Assembly: GCA_004295565.1 (NCBI GenBank) | Contig: AP019416.1 | Location: 2,418,001-2,482,000 of the forward strand | Direction of reading: 5' to 3' | DNA: 64,000 nt | Source of the DNA: Vreelandella olivaria | GTDB taxonomy: Bacteria; Pseudomonadota; Gammaproteobacteria; Pseudomonadales; Halomonadaceae | Shown: piece by piece, positions 8,695 to 16,108 of the stretch | How the letters are laid out: every line of letters begins with the position of its first letter | How positions within the stretch are numbered: position 1 is the stretch's first letter | Notes under the pieces: model-generated | Seen by the model: the letters and a program-made list of their open reading frames with translations, nothing else | Database searches by the model: none | Told to the model about the DNA's origin: nothing | Program-made: the position numbers and the translations under genes

Positions 8695-8757
8695 GGGTCT
8701 TGAAAACCGGCATAGGTTAATAGCCTATCCAGGGTTCGAATCCCTGTCCCTCCGCCA
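8695..8757 (+). other. att site: 3' fragment of tRNA-Ser (TGA anticodon)
   Basis: From the anticodon arm (GGT-CTTGAAA-ACC, anticodon TGA) through the long variable arm (ATAGG-TTAATAG-CCTAT), the T arm (AGGGTTCGAATCCCT) and CTCCGCCA, this is the 3' part of a class II serine tRNA. The 5' half is missing: no GGAGGGA acceptor strand or D arm lies upstream. A 3' tRNA fragment followed by the native terminator is the usual far junction of an element integrated into a tRNA gene. The element therefore lies to the left (lower coordinates), with the intact tRNA and probably the integrase outside the window. Confidence 0.8.
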
Positions 8758-8767
8758 CCTTATCTCG

Positions 8768-8798
8768 AAAAGCCCCTGATTATGTCAGGGGCTTTTTT
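8768..8798 (+). terminator. Rho-independent terminator of the tRNA-Ser locus
   Basis: AAAAGCCCCTGA-TTATG-TCAGGGGCTTTTTT is a 12-bp perfect stem with a T-run, 10 bp after the tRNA fragment. Confidence 0.9.
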
Positions 8799-8803
8799 AG
8801 TTT

Positions 8804-9223
8804 TTAGGCCATACGATTGCTGCCTAATAGCCCTTCCATAGAATGCACCGGTCTTTCAATGTGTTCAGAATGTGTCTGGGAATTCTGAATTACCTCTGCC
8901 TGGGCGTGGTACATACCTCGATTTCCTAATCTCATTAAGAGATCAGTCAGTGCTTCAGGGTGTTTTTCAGCGACTCGCAGCAGTGTCCGTGCAGTGCCGG
9001 TGGGCACGCGACGGCCTTGCTCCCAGCCGCGAAGGGTACCAGGGCTTACGTCCAGCAGCTTGGCAAACTCACCTTGAGAGAGCCCCATGCGATGGCGAAT
9101 TTCTGCGGCCTTGGGTACTTCTACCTGTGTCTCACGAGCAGCTTTGCCTTGCTTCATTTGGCGTATGGAAGCCAGCAGCGTATTACCAAGCTCTTCACCG
9201 GTCATAAAGTCATCACTCCGCAT
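8804..9223 (-). CDS. HTH antitoxin of a RelE/HigB-type toxin pair
   Basis: About 139 residues. A central XRE/Cro-type helix-turn-helix reads 'MGLSQGEFAKLLDVSPGTLR' then GWEQGRR, the typical 'WEQGRRxPxG' end seen in NadS/HigA-like antitoxins. ATG 9223 is preferred; an in-frame TTG lies 6 bp upstream. It overlaps the toxin stop by 11 bp, giving toxin-first order. It should bind and neutralise the upstream toxin and autoregulate the operon. The C-terminal 40 residues after 'LLMRLGNRG' are longer than usual for this family and could reflect a frameshift. Confidence 0.8.
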   Translation of the reverse strand: MRSDDFMTGEELGNTLLASIRQMKQGKAARETQVEVPKAAEIRHRMGLSQGEFAKLLDVSPGTLRGWEQGRRVPTGTARTLLRVAEKHPEALTDLLMRLGNRGMYHAQAEVIQNSQTHSEHIERPVHSMEGLLGSNRMA

Positions 9224-9528
9224 CTTCAATCTCCTCTTTAATCTGCTTGAGAATGTGAGGGGATATTCCCACGTACTGATTTAGCGTATATCACCAATAG
9301 CCAAATCTTCCCATCCGGTAAGCAGTTGTAATGAATGACACGTACGCCGCCGCTTTTGCCTTTACCCTGTAGCTTCCAACGCACCTTTCGGCACCCACCC
9401 GATCCTGGAATAACATCACCAGCTTCAGGGTTGTTGGCTAACCACTCAAAGAAGGCTGTTCTTTCAGCTTCACTCCAAAGTGAGTCAGCACTGGCTTTAA
9501 AGATATCTGTTTCGGCGATCGTGTACAT
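9213..9528 (-). CDS. RelE/HigB-2-type mRNA interferase toxin (frameshifted at C-terminus)
   Basis: The start MYTIAETDIF at 9528 matches the usual family N-terminus; an in-frame GTG lies at 9546. Core text is 'NNPEAGDVIPGSGGCRKVRW' and 'GKSGGVRVIHYN', then 'IWLLVIYAKS', all hallmarks of the RelE/HigB2 fold with conserved K/R residues. One C missing from a C-run near 9265 shifts the frame. In the other phase 'HILKQIKEEIEDAE' follows to TGA 9213. About 105 residues. It is cotranscribed with the HTH antitoxin and sits directly beside the att junction, where toxin-antitoxin pairs often stabilise integrated elements. Confidence 0.8.
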
Positions 9529-9668
9529 GAACTTATTGTGCGTCACTGACGTATAAATGGCAAATGTAAGTTTTCAGATGGGTACTAGCGAGGTGAAGTT
9601 CGTCGCTCGGCAAATGCTGGCTGTGCCTCAAGAGCAACGTAAAAGCGGGATTCAACCAGTGGGCAAAA

Positions 9669-9962
9669 GTGTTTACGCACATCACTCAAGAGAAGGTGAA
9701 AAGCGTGTGGGATCAAGTCGTTGACGAGATAAAACGCAACACCAAAGGCAACAAAACGCAACAGTTGAGCAACAACGCAACGGTAGGGGAAGTGATGCGA
9801 TGTATCTCAGCACGACAGATGATCTTTGACGCGTATCACGAGCAGCGTGGCAGTGTGATGGCGTACGCGCAGGAGATAGCGCGGATGGGTGCGCAGGTTC
9901 AGACCACTCAGAGCAATAATAATGATTGGCGTATTGTGAATGGGCTTGAGGCGGGGCGGTGA
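9669..9962 (+). CDS. Unrecognised 97-residue phage-region protein
   Basis: The GTG-started frame is helical and rich in Q/N/T (e.g. 'GNKTQQLSNNATVGEVMR'), with no membrane segment. An upstream frame from 9580 (MGTSEVKFVARQML) could be the true N-terminus joined by an indel near 9665. Its stop overlaps the GTG of the next gene (GTGA), so the two are probably an operon. Function unknown; context is the early or lysis side of a decayed prophage. Confidence 0.4.
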   Translation: MFTHITQEKVKSVWDQVVDEIKRNTKGNKTQQLSNNATVGEVMRCISARQMIFDAYHEQRGSVMAYAQEIARMGAQVQTTQSNNNDWRIVNGLEAGR

Positions 9963-10459
9963 TCAGTGCCGTTGAGAATCAGCCTGTGCACTTAGCAGGG
10001 CTGGCCCGCTACTGTTTTGGGCCGTTTACCAAGGATGAGTTGGCTGGGGATAGAGAGAGGCTTCACACGGCATTAATGCAGGTCTCCATGACAATGCGTT
10101 TACCAGGGCAGGGGCAGAGTGAACGGCCACCAGCAGAAGCTGCGCGACAACTTCGCTGGATCGCGTCGGCAGCGATTCACCACCACGCTGAGACGACGTA
10201 TCCCTATAACCGGTCGGGGCTGCGTAGTCCGCATAGGATTGCCGCTTGGATTAAGATGGAGCATGGGGCGGTAGATGTAGGGCGTTGGTCTCGCAGCGGG
10301 CGTGTTTGCTGGGGTGGCGTATGGGAGCAATTACTGGATACATTAGACCACTGGAGGGGCAGTCGCCGCTGGCACCAGTGGCTGCACTCATATTTAAAGC
10401 AGCGAGATTATTCAAGGCGAATCGGTATAAATGGAAACAATTCAAAGCATGATTGCTAA
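9959..10459 (+). CDS. Unrecognised 166-residue phage-region protein
   Basis: GTG start at 9959 overlaps the previous stop. The protein is Trp- and Arg-rich ('WIKMEHGAVDVGRWSRSGR', 'LLDTLDHWRGSRRWHQW'), a composition seen in phage regulatory or antitermination proteins, but I see no diagnostic motif. It overlaps the start of the following membrane-protein gene by 29 bp, so one of the two starts or the stop may be affected by an indel. Confidence 0.45.
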   Translation: MISAVENQPVHLAGLARYCFGPFTKDELAGDRERLHTALMQVSMTMRLPGQGQSERPPAEAARQLRWIASAAIHHHAETTYPYNRSGLRSPHRIAAWIKMEHGAVDVGRWSRSGRVCWGGVWEQLLDTLDHWRGSRRWHQWLHSYLKQRDYSRRIGINGNNSKHDC

Positions 10460-10982
10460 TATGGATCCTGGAGCAAGGGGGGAATGCAGAAAAAGGCAGT
10501 TTAGGGTTAATGTTGGTCTATACATGGCGGGCGTATTAGTCCTTCTTTCATCTTTGGTGCCATTTTTATACTCACAACTCTATTTTATGGTAGGGATTCA
10601 TTTCGACGAGCCTGGAGAGTTCATGAAAAGATCTGGCGCCACAATGTCAATTCTAGCAGTTGCTGCTGAGATCATTGCAGTGAGGTCAAGGGCTCGGTCG
10701 GATGTAGATAACGAATTTCCTCTATTCGAACCATATTCGACAGAGCTTGTGCGCAATGCTTCTAGAAGACCTGTGGAAATAACCACTATCGCAGTTTTTA
10801 TCGTCGTCTTAATGGGGATCGCTATTAATTCGCATGGAGATATAATTTACTTCTTTGGTTCTTGGCCTTTGGTATGGCTTATCCCATTCATGATCATTCT
10901 TCCCATTACTTTATTTACCTGCTTCCTGATAAGGCGCAATAAAATTTTCAATGAACCATGGAAGAATGCAAAATTATATTGA
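10431..10982 (+). CDS. Unknown four-helix membrane protein
   Basis: 183 residues with four hydrophobic segments (about 28-50, 64-82, 118-136, 146-168), a charged cytoplasmic N-terminus and a basic C-terminal tail. It is more AT-rich than its neighbours, suggesting later acquisition. No family recognised. It lies in a string of phage-region genes of unknown function between the toxin pair and the lysis cassette; an exclusion or defence role is possible but unsupported. Confidence 0.5.
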   Translation: METIQSMIANMDPGARGECRKRQFRVNVGLYMAGVLVLLSSLVPFLYSQLYFMVGIHFDEPGEFMKRSGATMSILAVAAEIIAVRSRARSDVDNEFPLFEPYSTELVRNASRRPVEITTIAVFIVVLMGIAINSHGDIIYFFGSWPLVWLIPFMIILPITLFTCFLIRRNKIFNEPWKNAKLY

Positions 10983-11177
10983 GCTCCCTTGATTGAATTA
11001 TAAGCTTTGAAAGCTTGCGTATTGGGCACGAACGAACCACAAAAATCCTATTGTCTATCCTTGCGCCTCAGTTTTGCTGAAGCGTTTTACTTCAGTGAAC
11101 TGGTTAATTTTCATTAAGTGGTCTAGGCTGATAGTTCCCTCAGGGGGATTATTACACCATCAAACAAAGGAGCAGTT

Positions 11178-11309
11178 ATGCCTACTACCGGCGAGAAACC
11201 AGGCAAAGGCACTTATACTTGCGATAATTGCGGTGACAATGTCGTTTTGGATGACCATACTGACACTTTACCGCCATGTCCAAGCTGCCACGGTACTGAA
11301 TTTAGCTAA
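11178..11309 (+). CDS. 43-residue zinc-ribbon protein
   Basis: ATG at 11178 follows AAAGGAG (6 bp spacing). The protein begins MPTTGEKPGKGTYTC. Two Cys pairs, 'CDNCG' and 'CPSCHG', are separated by 'VVLDDHTDTLPP', the layout of small stand-alone zinc ribbons (rubredoxin-like fold) widespread in Proteobacteria. It ends with EFS at TAA 11307-11309. A GC hairpin with a T-run follows near 11326-11358. Molecular role unknown. Confidence 0.7.
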   Translation: MPTTGEKPGKGTYTCDNCGDNVVLDDHTDTLPPCPSCHGTEFS

Positions 11310-11510
11310 GTCATCTCAAAATGAGTGAAGGCCTGCTGGTAATCGGTGGGCCTTTTCTGTCTATGCTGCTTTCCTGTGAATTTCTGTAAATATGAGCCCA
11401 CGCCCTCCCTACTAGCATGTGGTAGACATTTTAGATTAGGATCTATTAATTGATATTACATTGGTGCTGACTAATTTATTGGTTATGCTGGAATGCTAAG
11501 CATTTACTAA

Positions 11511-12267
11511 ATGCAGGCGGCAGCAATGACAGATAAAACACAGTCGTACAAGGCCCATAATGACGGCCTTGACGACAAATTAGTTGATAAGCTTGTATCT
11601 CTAGGGAGGGGGGCGTCTGGCTTGATCCCAATGGTAGGAGGCCCCTTGGCCGAAATCATTGGGAACGTAATACCTGGCCAGCGAGCAGATCGTATTGCTA
11701 AATATTTACGTGCTCTCTGCGAGAGTAGAACAGCTCGAGACAACTGTTCAGAAAACTCTTTAGAATACCCAGAAAAGTTGACCTGATCGAGGAAGGTGGC
11801 TATCAAGCAGCCAGAGCTACTTCCAGCAAGCGTATAGAAATGATCGTTGAGGCTGTCTCAAGAGGGCTGACGCTAGACGATGCAGATTTAGTTCGCAGGA
11901 AGCGTTTGCTAACAATATTGGGCGAACTGGACGAAGACGAGTTAGTTTTACTCAATGCCCATGGTCGCGCATATGGACACTGTCATGATGATCCATTCTC
12001 CGATGTAAAACGTCCCCATCCGACGCATTTGAATTCAAGTATGGAAGACATAGAGCATGAACATCTCTATGAAAGCGGCCCCAATCATTTACTTCGCATG
12101 GGGCTATTAAGAAAAATTATGGCAACGTCAAGAGAGGCCAAGTACCTGATTTTGACCCAAGGGCAGGAGATTTTGCTCATAGTGTTGAAATTTCTCAGCT
12201 CGGTCGAATGCTACTTAAGGAAATTGGTATGCCTACTACGTTCGACATCGAGCAGGGGTATGCATAG
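11511..12267 (+). CDS. Conserved hypothetical protein (frameshifted)
   Basis: Four frames join. Residues from 11511 include a glycine-rich hydrophobic segment 'GLIPMVGGPLAEIIGNVIPG' then 'QRADRIAKYLRAL', a pattern I know from uncharacterised proteins where a short amphipathic or membrane segment precedes a helical domain. The second part (11840-12170) reads 'LTLDDADLVRRKRLLTILGELDEDE'. The C-terminus in a third phase reads 'DFDPRAGDFAHSVEISQLG' and ends ..DIEQGYA at TAG 12265-12267. About 250 residues. ATG 11526 is an alternative start. No function assigned. Confidence 0.55.
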
Positions 12268-12331
12268 CAGGTTGCAAAGCTCTTGCTCCTTGTGCCCGAA
12301 ATAGCTAGTATATCCCCACTATCCAAATCTA

Positions 12332-12356
12332 CGCCTCGGCATTGCCGAGGCGTTTT
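12332..12356 (+). terminator. Rho-independent terminator
   Basis: CGCCTCGGCA-T-TGCCGAGGCG followed by TTTT, 65 bp after the stop of the upstream hypothetical gene. Confidence 0.85.
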
Positions 12357-12373
12357 GCCATGAGGCCCTGCGA

Positions 12374-12950
12374 GTGCCGCCGCTGCTGCTGGAATATTTG
12401 AGAGAGCCTATTCAAGTAACTATTGCTCAGTCCAATGGAAGCGGGTTGGCTTCTCTTGCAACGATGTTTGAGGCGTGTTCGCCGCATTGCTGGGCGCATA
12501 CGCAGCTTATTTTTTTGGCAACAAGAGTGAAAGGCGTAAGCTTAAGCAAGAAAAGCTTGAAGAGGTTTATGCAGTCACAGATAAGTTAAAAAATCTGTTG
12601 CAGTTTTCGCGGACGACTTTGCTTCTACCGTTAAATACAGTGAAGGTGAAAGCGTTTCAGTATTGCGATTCCCCGACAGTGCAAAGGCCCAGGATATGCA
12701 GGCCATAAGTAATAAGCTTGCTTTCCTGGTACAAGTTCACCTGTCGAAGAAAGAGGCATTAATTGAAAAGCTAATAGGGCAACTTGACCAGCTCTATATT
12801 GATACCAACCTTCACGCAAGTTCAGGATTTGAGAACAGGGCTAGCGCTACTAAATACTTTCAGTTTTTAGGCAGTTTAGTCAGCTCCATAAGCGTGACTC
12901 TTAACACTATTGCCAAAGCAGCGGTGGCTGAAGCTAAGCGTCTCTCGTAG
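12374..12950 (+). CDS. Small membrane-anchored helical protein (frameshifted)
   Basis: A hydrophobic N-terminal helix ('VFAALLGAYAAYFFG') precedes a basic and coiled region (NKSERRKLKQEKLEEVY). After a frame change near 12660 the protein continues 'DMQAISNKLAFLVQVHLSKK' to ..AVAEAKRLS at TAG 12950. About 170-190 residues. The N-terminus is uncertain: a GTG frame opens at 12374 and shifts near 12470. The layout of one helix plus a long helical cytoplasmic domain gives no family. Located between a terminator and the lysis cassette. Confidence 0.45.
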
Positions 12951-13018
12951 ATAACCTTCAAGCTCTGCCACCCGGTGGGCTTTTCACTTTCTACTGTCGT
13001 GAGACAGCAGGTGCCCCC

Positions 13019-13565
13019 ATGCCCCGTATCACTCCCCAAGCCGCTGGCGGCAATAACGTCTGCGCGTTTCTCGATGTGTTGGCGTTTGTCGAGATCGGCA
13101 AGCCGATGCTGCAATACCCACGCACCGATGACGGTTACCGCGTCATTGTGGGTTCTATTCCTAGCAAGCTGATTCTGCTAGATGACTATGCCGATCATCC
13201 ACGCCGAAGCGTGAAGGTACGTAAAGGCCTGTACTCAACAGCAGCAAGCCGGTACCAGCAGTTAAGCCGCTTTTGGCCTCATTACCGCAACCAGCTTGGC
13301 TTGCCTGACTCTGGGCCATTGAGCCAAGACCGTTGTGCTATTCAGCCAATTCGTGAACAGCGCCTTGACCCTTATTCAAGCGGGCGAGATTGCCGAGGCT
13401 ATTCATCGGTGCCGGAATATCTGGGCGTCATTGCCAGGCGCAGGCTATGGCCAACATGAGCATTCATTAGAGCGTCTGCTGCTTGAGTTTAAGCGCGCCC
13501 AAGGGGAGCTTTGCGAATCCGATCAGACTTGGTATGGCCGTGCCAAGTTACGGAGGGTGGCGTAA
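13019..13565 (+). CDS. Phage endolysin, lambda R-type lytic transglycosylase (frameshifted)
   Basis: The gene starts MPRITPQAAGGNNVCAFLD at 13019. It then matches the lambda R layout: 'AFLDVLAFVE' with the catalytic Glu, 'YRVIVGS', 'DYADHPRRSVKVRKGLYSTA' and 'ASRYQQLSRFW'. After frame changes near 13330 comes 'AIHRCRNIWASLPGAGYGQ', nearly word-for-word the GH104 C-terminal block. About 180 residues. The stop at 13563-13565 overlaps the next start (TAATG). It cleaves peptidoglycan glycan strands at the end of a lytic cycle. The SEGTD segment is disturbed by an indel near 13095. Confidence 0.85.
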
Positions 13566-13867
13566 TGCCCCAGGAGCGCAATGTGAAACCCTCAGTTTTC
13601 GAGCGGCATATGCAGACAGGAATACAGGTGCTGTTGGTAGCGCTGATCATTTGGGCTGGCTCTGAGCTGGTGAAGCTGGGGCAGCAGTCGGTCGTGTTGG
13701 AAGAACGGCTGACCACTCAGGGCTTAATGATTCAGGAAATGCGCCAAGAGCTTAAAAGCTGGGGTGATACCTACTATCGAGCATCCGATGCTCGCCGTGA
13801 CCTTGATGAGATTGAAAGCCGCATCGATAACCTGAACAGCCGCGTGTCGGCGCTGGAGACCAAGTGA
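13565..13867 (+). CDS. One-helix phage membrane protein of the lysis cassette
   Basis: 100 residues. A polar N-terminus precedes one helix ('GIQVLLVALIIWAGSELV'), followed by a long coiled coil (LEERLTTQGLMIQEMRQEL ... LDEIESRIDNLNSRVSALE). It is translationally coupled to the endolysin (TAATG) and to the holin (TGATG). This position and layout fit an accessory holin or an inner-membrane spanin-like protein. I do not see a paired outer-membrane lipoprotein, so spanin function is not demonstrated. Confidence 0.6.
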   Translation: MPQERNVKPSVFERHMQTGIQVLLVALIIWAGSELVKLGQQSVVLEERLTTQGLMIQEMRQELKSWGDTYYRASDARRDLDEIESRIDNLNSRVSALETK

Positions 13868-14350
13868 TGAGTATCGCAGCCAAAGCGTTATCAGTAATCA
13901 CTGGCCCGCTATTCAGTGTGATCGATAAAGCGGTGACCGATAAGGATGAGGCTGCGCGCCTCAAGTATGAGATTCAAACCCAACTGATCGATGCGGAAAA
14001 CAGCGCGCTTAAAGCACAGATGCAGGTGATATTGGCAGAGGCTGCGGGCGAGAGCTGGCTGCAACGCAATTGGCGCCCGATTTTGATGCTTACCATCGTG
14101 GCAATCGTCGCTAACAACTATACTGATCGCGCCGTATCTGTCGGCAATGTTTGGCGTAGGCCTGACGCTGCCATTGCCCGAAGCGTTATGGAATCTCATG
14201 ACGCTAGGTGTTGGGGGATATATTGCTGGCCAAACCGCTGAGCGTGGCATTTCTACCTGGCAAAGTGGACAGGTGGCCCGCGAGCAGGCTAAAGCGCAGC
14301 AGGGCATTTACCAACAGATTCCAAAGCAATGTTACTCCCATATTTCTTGA
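13867..14350 (+). CDS. Three-TM holin (PF11351-type), frameshifted
   Basis: The start MSIAAKALSV at 13867 leads into a charged helical region, then 'GESWLQRNWRPILMLTIVAIV', the signature entry to the first membrane helices of the 3-TM holin family. A frameshift near 14118 leads to 'FGVGLTLPLPEALWNLMTLGVGGY', then IAGQTAERG. Total about 160 residues. It forms lesions that release the endolysin. It is cotranscribed with the preceding lysis genes. Confidence 0.8.
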
Positions 14351-14428
14351 AAAAACAATATTTTCATAACCTTAAATTAAAGTAAAATTTTATTTTGGGA
14401 GACGCTGCCAGCAATGGTGGCGTTTTTT

Positions 14429-14612
14429 ATGGCGAAACGATACGATTGGGAGTTGATCGAGCGAGAGTATCGCACTGGTCGTTTCTCTCGCGCAGCTTGA
14501 AGCGCGCCACGGCGTGAACCGCTCGAATATTTCCCGCCGTGCCAAGAAGTATGGTTGGCAGAAGGATCTTACCGAGCGTGTACGTGAGCGCACTAGACAA
14601 GATCAAGGTTGA
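14429..14612 (+). pseudogene. Truncated phage terminase small subunit
   Basis: 'MAKRYDWELIEREYRTG' and, after a frameshift near 14490, 'NISRRAKKYGWQKDLTERV', is the N-terminal helix-turn-helix of phage terminase small subunits. The frame stops at 14612 after about 60 residues instead of the usual 150 or more. No large terminase subunit, portal or capsid follows, so packaging genes have been lost here and this prophage remnant is defective. Confidence 0.65.
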
Positions 14613-14703
14613 GCTATCCTCGCCATCATTTCACCGTGTGCTTATGGAACCTATTCCTCTGTTCGCAGTTCAATAGGGTTGGGTACGGCAAAGGAGATCT
14701 GCC

Positions 14704-14925
14704 ATGCAGCATGTCGATAAGTGCGAACAGTGCGGTAAGGAATACAACCCCGTCGTTAATGAAGCCTCAAAGGAAATCCCCAAATGCGCTGCTTGTGGTG
14801 CTGAGTTAAACGTGCGTGACTCTCGCTCTACGTTTGATGTGGACGCAGAGCACGATGATGAGCATCTCGTTGAAAAGGGCCTGCGAAAGGTGACTGATGG
14901 AATTACCGGTAAAAGACGTAGTTAG
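14704..14925 (+). CDS. 73-residue zinc-finger protein
   Basis: ATG at 14704 follows GGAGATCTGCC. Two Cys pairs, CEQCG and CAACG, are spaced by about 22 residues, followed by an acidic region (DVDAEHDDEHLVEKG) and a basic end KRRS. The zinc-binding site is evident; function is not. Next to the decayed phage end, it may be host or phage. Confidence 0.55.
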   Translation: MQHVDKCEQCGKEYNPVVNEASKEIPKCAACGAELNVRDSRSTFDVDAEHDDEHLVEKGLRKVTDGITGKRRS

Positions 14926-15123
14926 CAGTCCGATGATCACCGTCTAGTAAACAAACTCTTCATTGTGCTTTTTCATGATGCCCCCTTGATCTGATAGCAA
15001 TAGGGGCATTCTGGTTGGCTTCGCTTAATGGAAATGCTCAACGAATAGATCGTCATAGATGATTATATTTATCGGATAAACGTTTTCGATGCCAAATGCC
15101 GGTGGCTGTCCGCCTATCTACCA

Positions 15124-15534
15124 TTATTCATGCGGTTGAATAAGTGATTGATACTCCCCCTTGGGAAGTGCCTGCAGGTTCATATACGAAACGTGAACGG
15201 CCATCTCCGTCATTTTGAACGTTGCCAGCTCATCAGTCAGAGAAAGGGAAAGGTCGTAGTTGGAGAGGCTAGAGGCAATGCCAGGTGTCCAGTGGTGAGC
15301 TTTGATGGCGCGGACTATTAGCACGTCTCGATCAGAGTCGAGGGGGAGTGCAGCACCTCGGTAGGCATCACGCCAGTGGTCGCAATAACAAGCAATGACA
15401 AACTCCCGAAAGGTGTTAATCAGCATTTTGTGCAGTGCTACGATATTTTCGACGCCAGACTCCGGCAGATTGCTGTATTCCCGCTGCATCTGCTCGAGCT
15501 GATCCCAACGCTTGTGGTAGGCGGCCTTATCCAA
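15124..15534 (-). CDS. Unrecognised 136-residue protein
   Basis: Continuous frame MDKAAYHKRWDQLEQMQREY to ..YQSLIQPHE. Soluble, helical, with several Trp and Cys (FVIACYCDHWRDAYRG). No signal peptide or membrane helix. It stands alone between the phage remnant and the telA region. I do not recognise it. Confidence 0.5.
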   Translation of the reverse strand: MDKAAYHKRWDQLEQMQREYSNLPESGVENIVALHKMLINTFREFVIACYCDHWRDAYRGAALPLDSDRDVLIVRAIKAHHWTPGIASSLSNYDLSLSLTDELATFKMTEMAVHVSYMNLQALPKGEYQSLIQPHE

Positions 15535-15797
15535 CGCTTTCCCCTTATCCTTAGTTTAGGAACCAGCAATATAGCGGTGTTAGATGGCTTCGTTCAATTC
15601 CTCTTTGGCCTGAGTGCTCGGCTTGCCAATACCGTAACTATTCAAATAGGACGTATTTTAAGCGCTGGTATCGCTAGCAGGCCGTTTGCTCCCTGCGCCT
15701 GACCTAACTCCTAAAACTAACACCATGAACTCGGCTAGGTTTCCAGCTAATCTAGAAAGAGATTGATACCAAATCCGTTACCACGAGGGAGAATGCT

Positions 15798-16085
15798 ATG
15801 CGGCAACGCGATGAGTTTGTTGAGGAAATGAAAGCTAGGCTCGACGAGTGGAATGCTGATATCGATAAGCTGACTGCCAAGGCGCGTCAGGCGAGCGACG
15901 AGGCGAGGGTGAAGTACCAAGAGGACATAGAGCGGCTCAAGAAGCGACAGGCGGAAACGCAGCAAAGGCTCGAAGAGCTCCAGCATGCCAGCGGAGCGGC
16001 CTGGGAGAGTGTCCGTCAAGGTATGGAAGACTCTTGGGAGCTAATGCGCAAAGCCTTCCGGGACGCCTCTGATCGTTTCAAATAG
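15798..16085 (+). CDS. Coiled-coil protein, 95 residues
   Basis: ATG 15798 follows GAGGGAGAATGCT. The whole protein is a charged amphipathic coiled coil (e.g. 'KARLDEWNADIDKLTAKARQ', 'RLKKRQAETQQRLEELQ') with a short tail 'ELMRKAFRDASDRFK'. Such single-coil proteins are common in halophilic and marine Gammaproteobacteria and are sometimes labelled stress-response coiled coils; no activity is known. It ends within an 18-bp duplication and is convergent with telA. Confidence 0.65.
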   Translation: MRQRDEFVEEMKARLDEWNADIDKLTAKARQASDEARVKYQEDIERLKKRQAETQQRLEELQHASGAAWESVRQGMEDSWELMRKAFRDASDRFK

Positions 16086-16108
16086 CTATTATCGTTTCAA
16101 ATAGCTAT
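16072..16108. repeat. Tandem 18-bp duplication at a gene junction
   Basis: ATCGTTTCAAATAGCTAT occurs at 16072-16089 and again at 16091-16108, one base apart. The first copy contains the coiled-coil gene's stop codon and the second ends at the telA stop. Confidence 0.9.

Noticed and set aside
8668-8757. Complete tRNA-Ser gene
   Set aside because: Only the anticodon arm to the CCA end is present; the 5' acceptor strand and D arm are missing.
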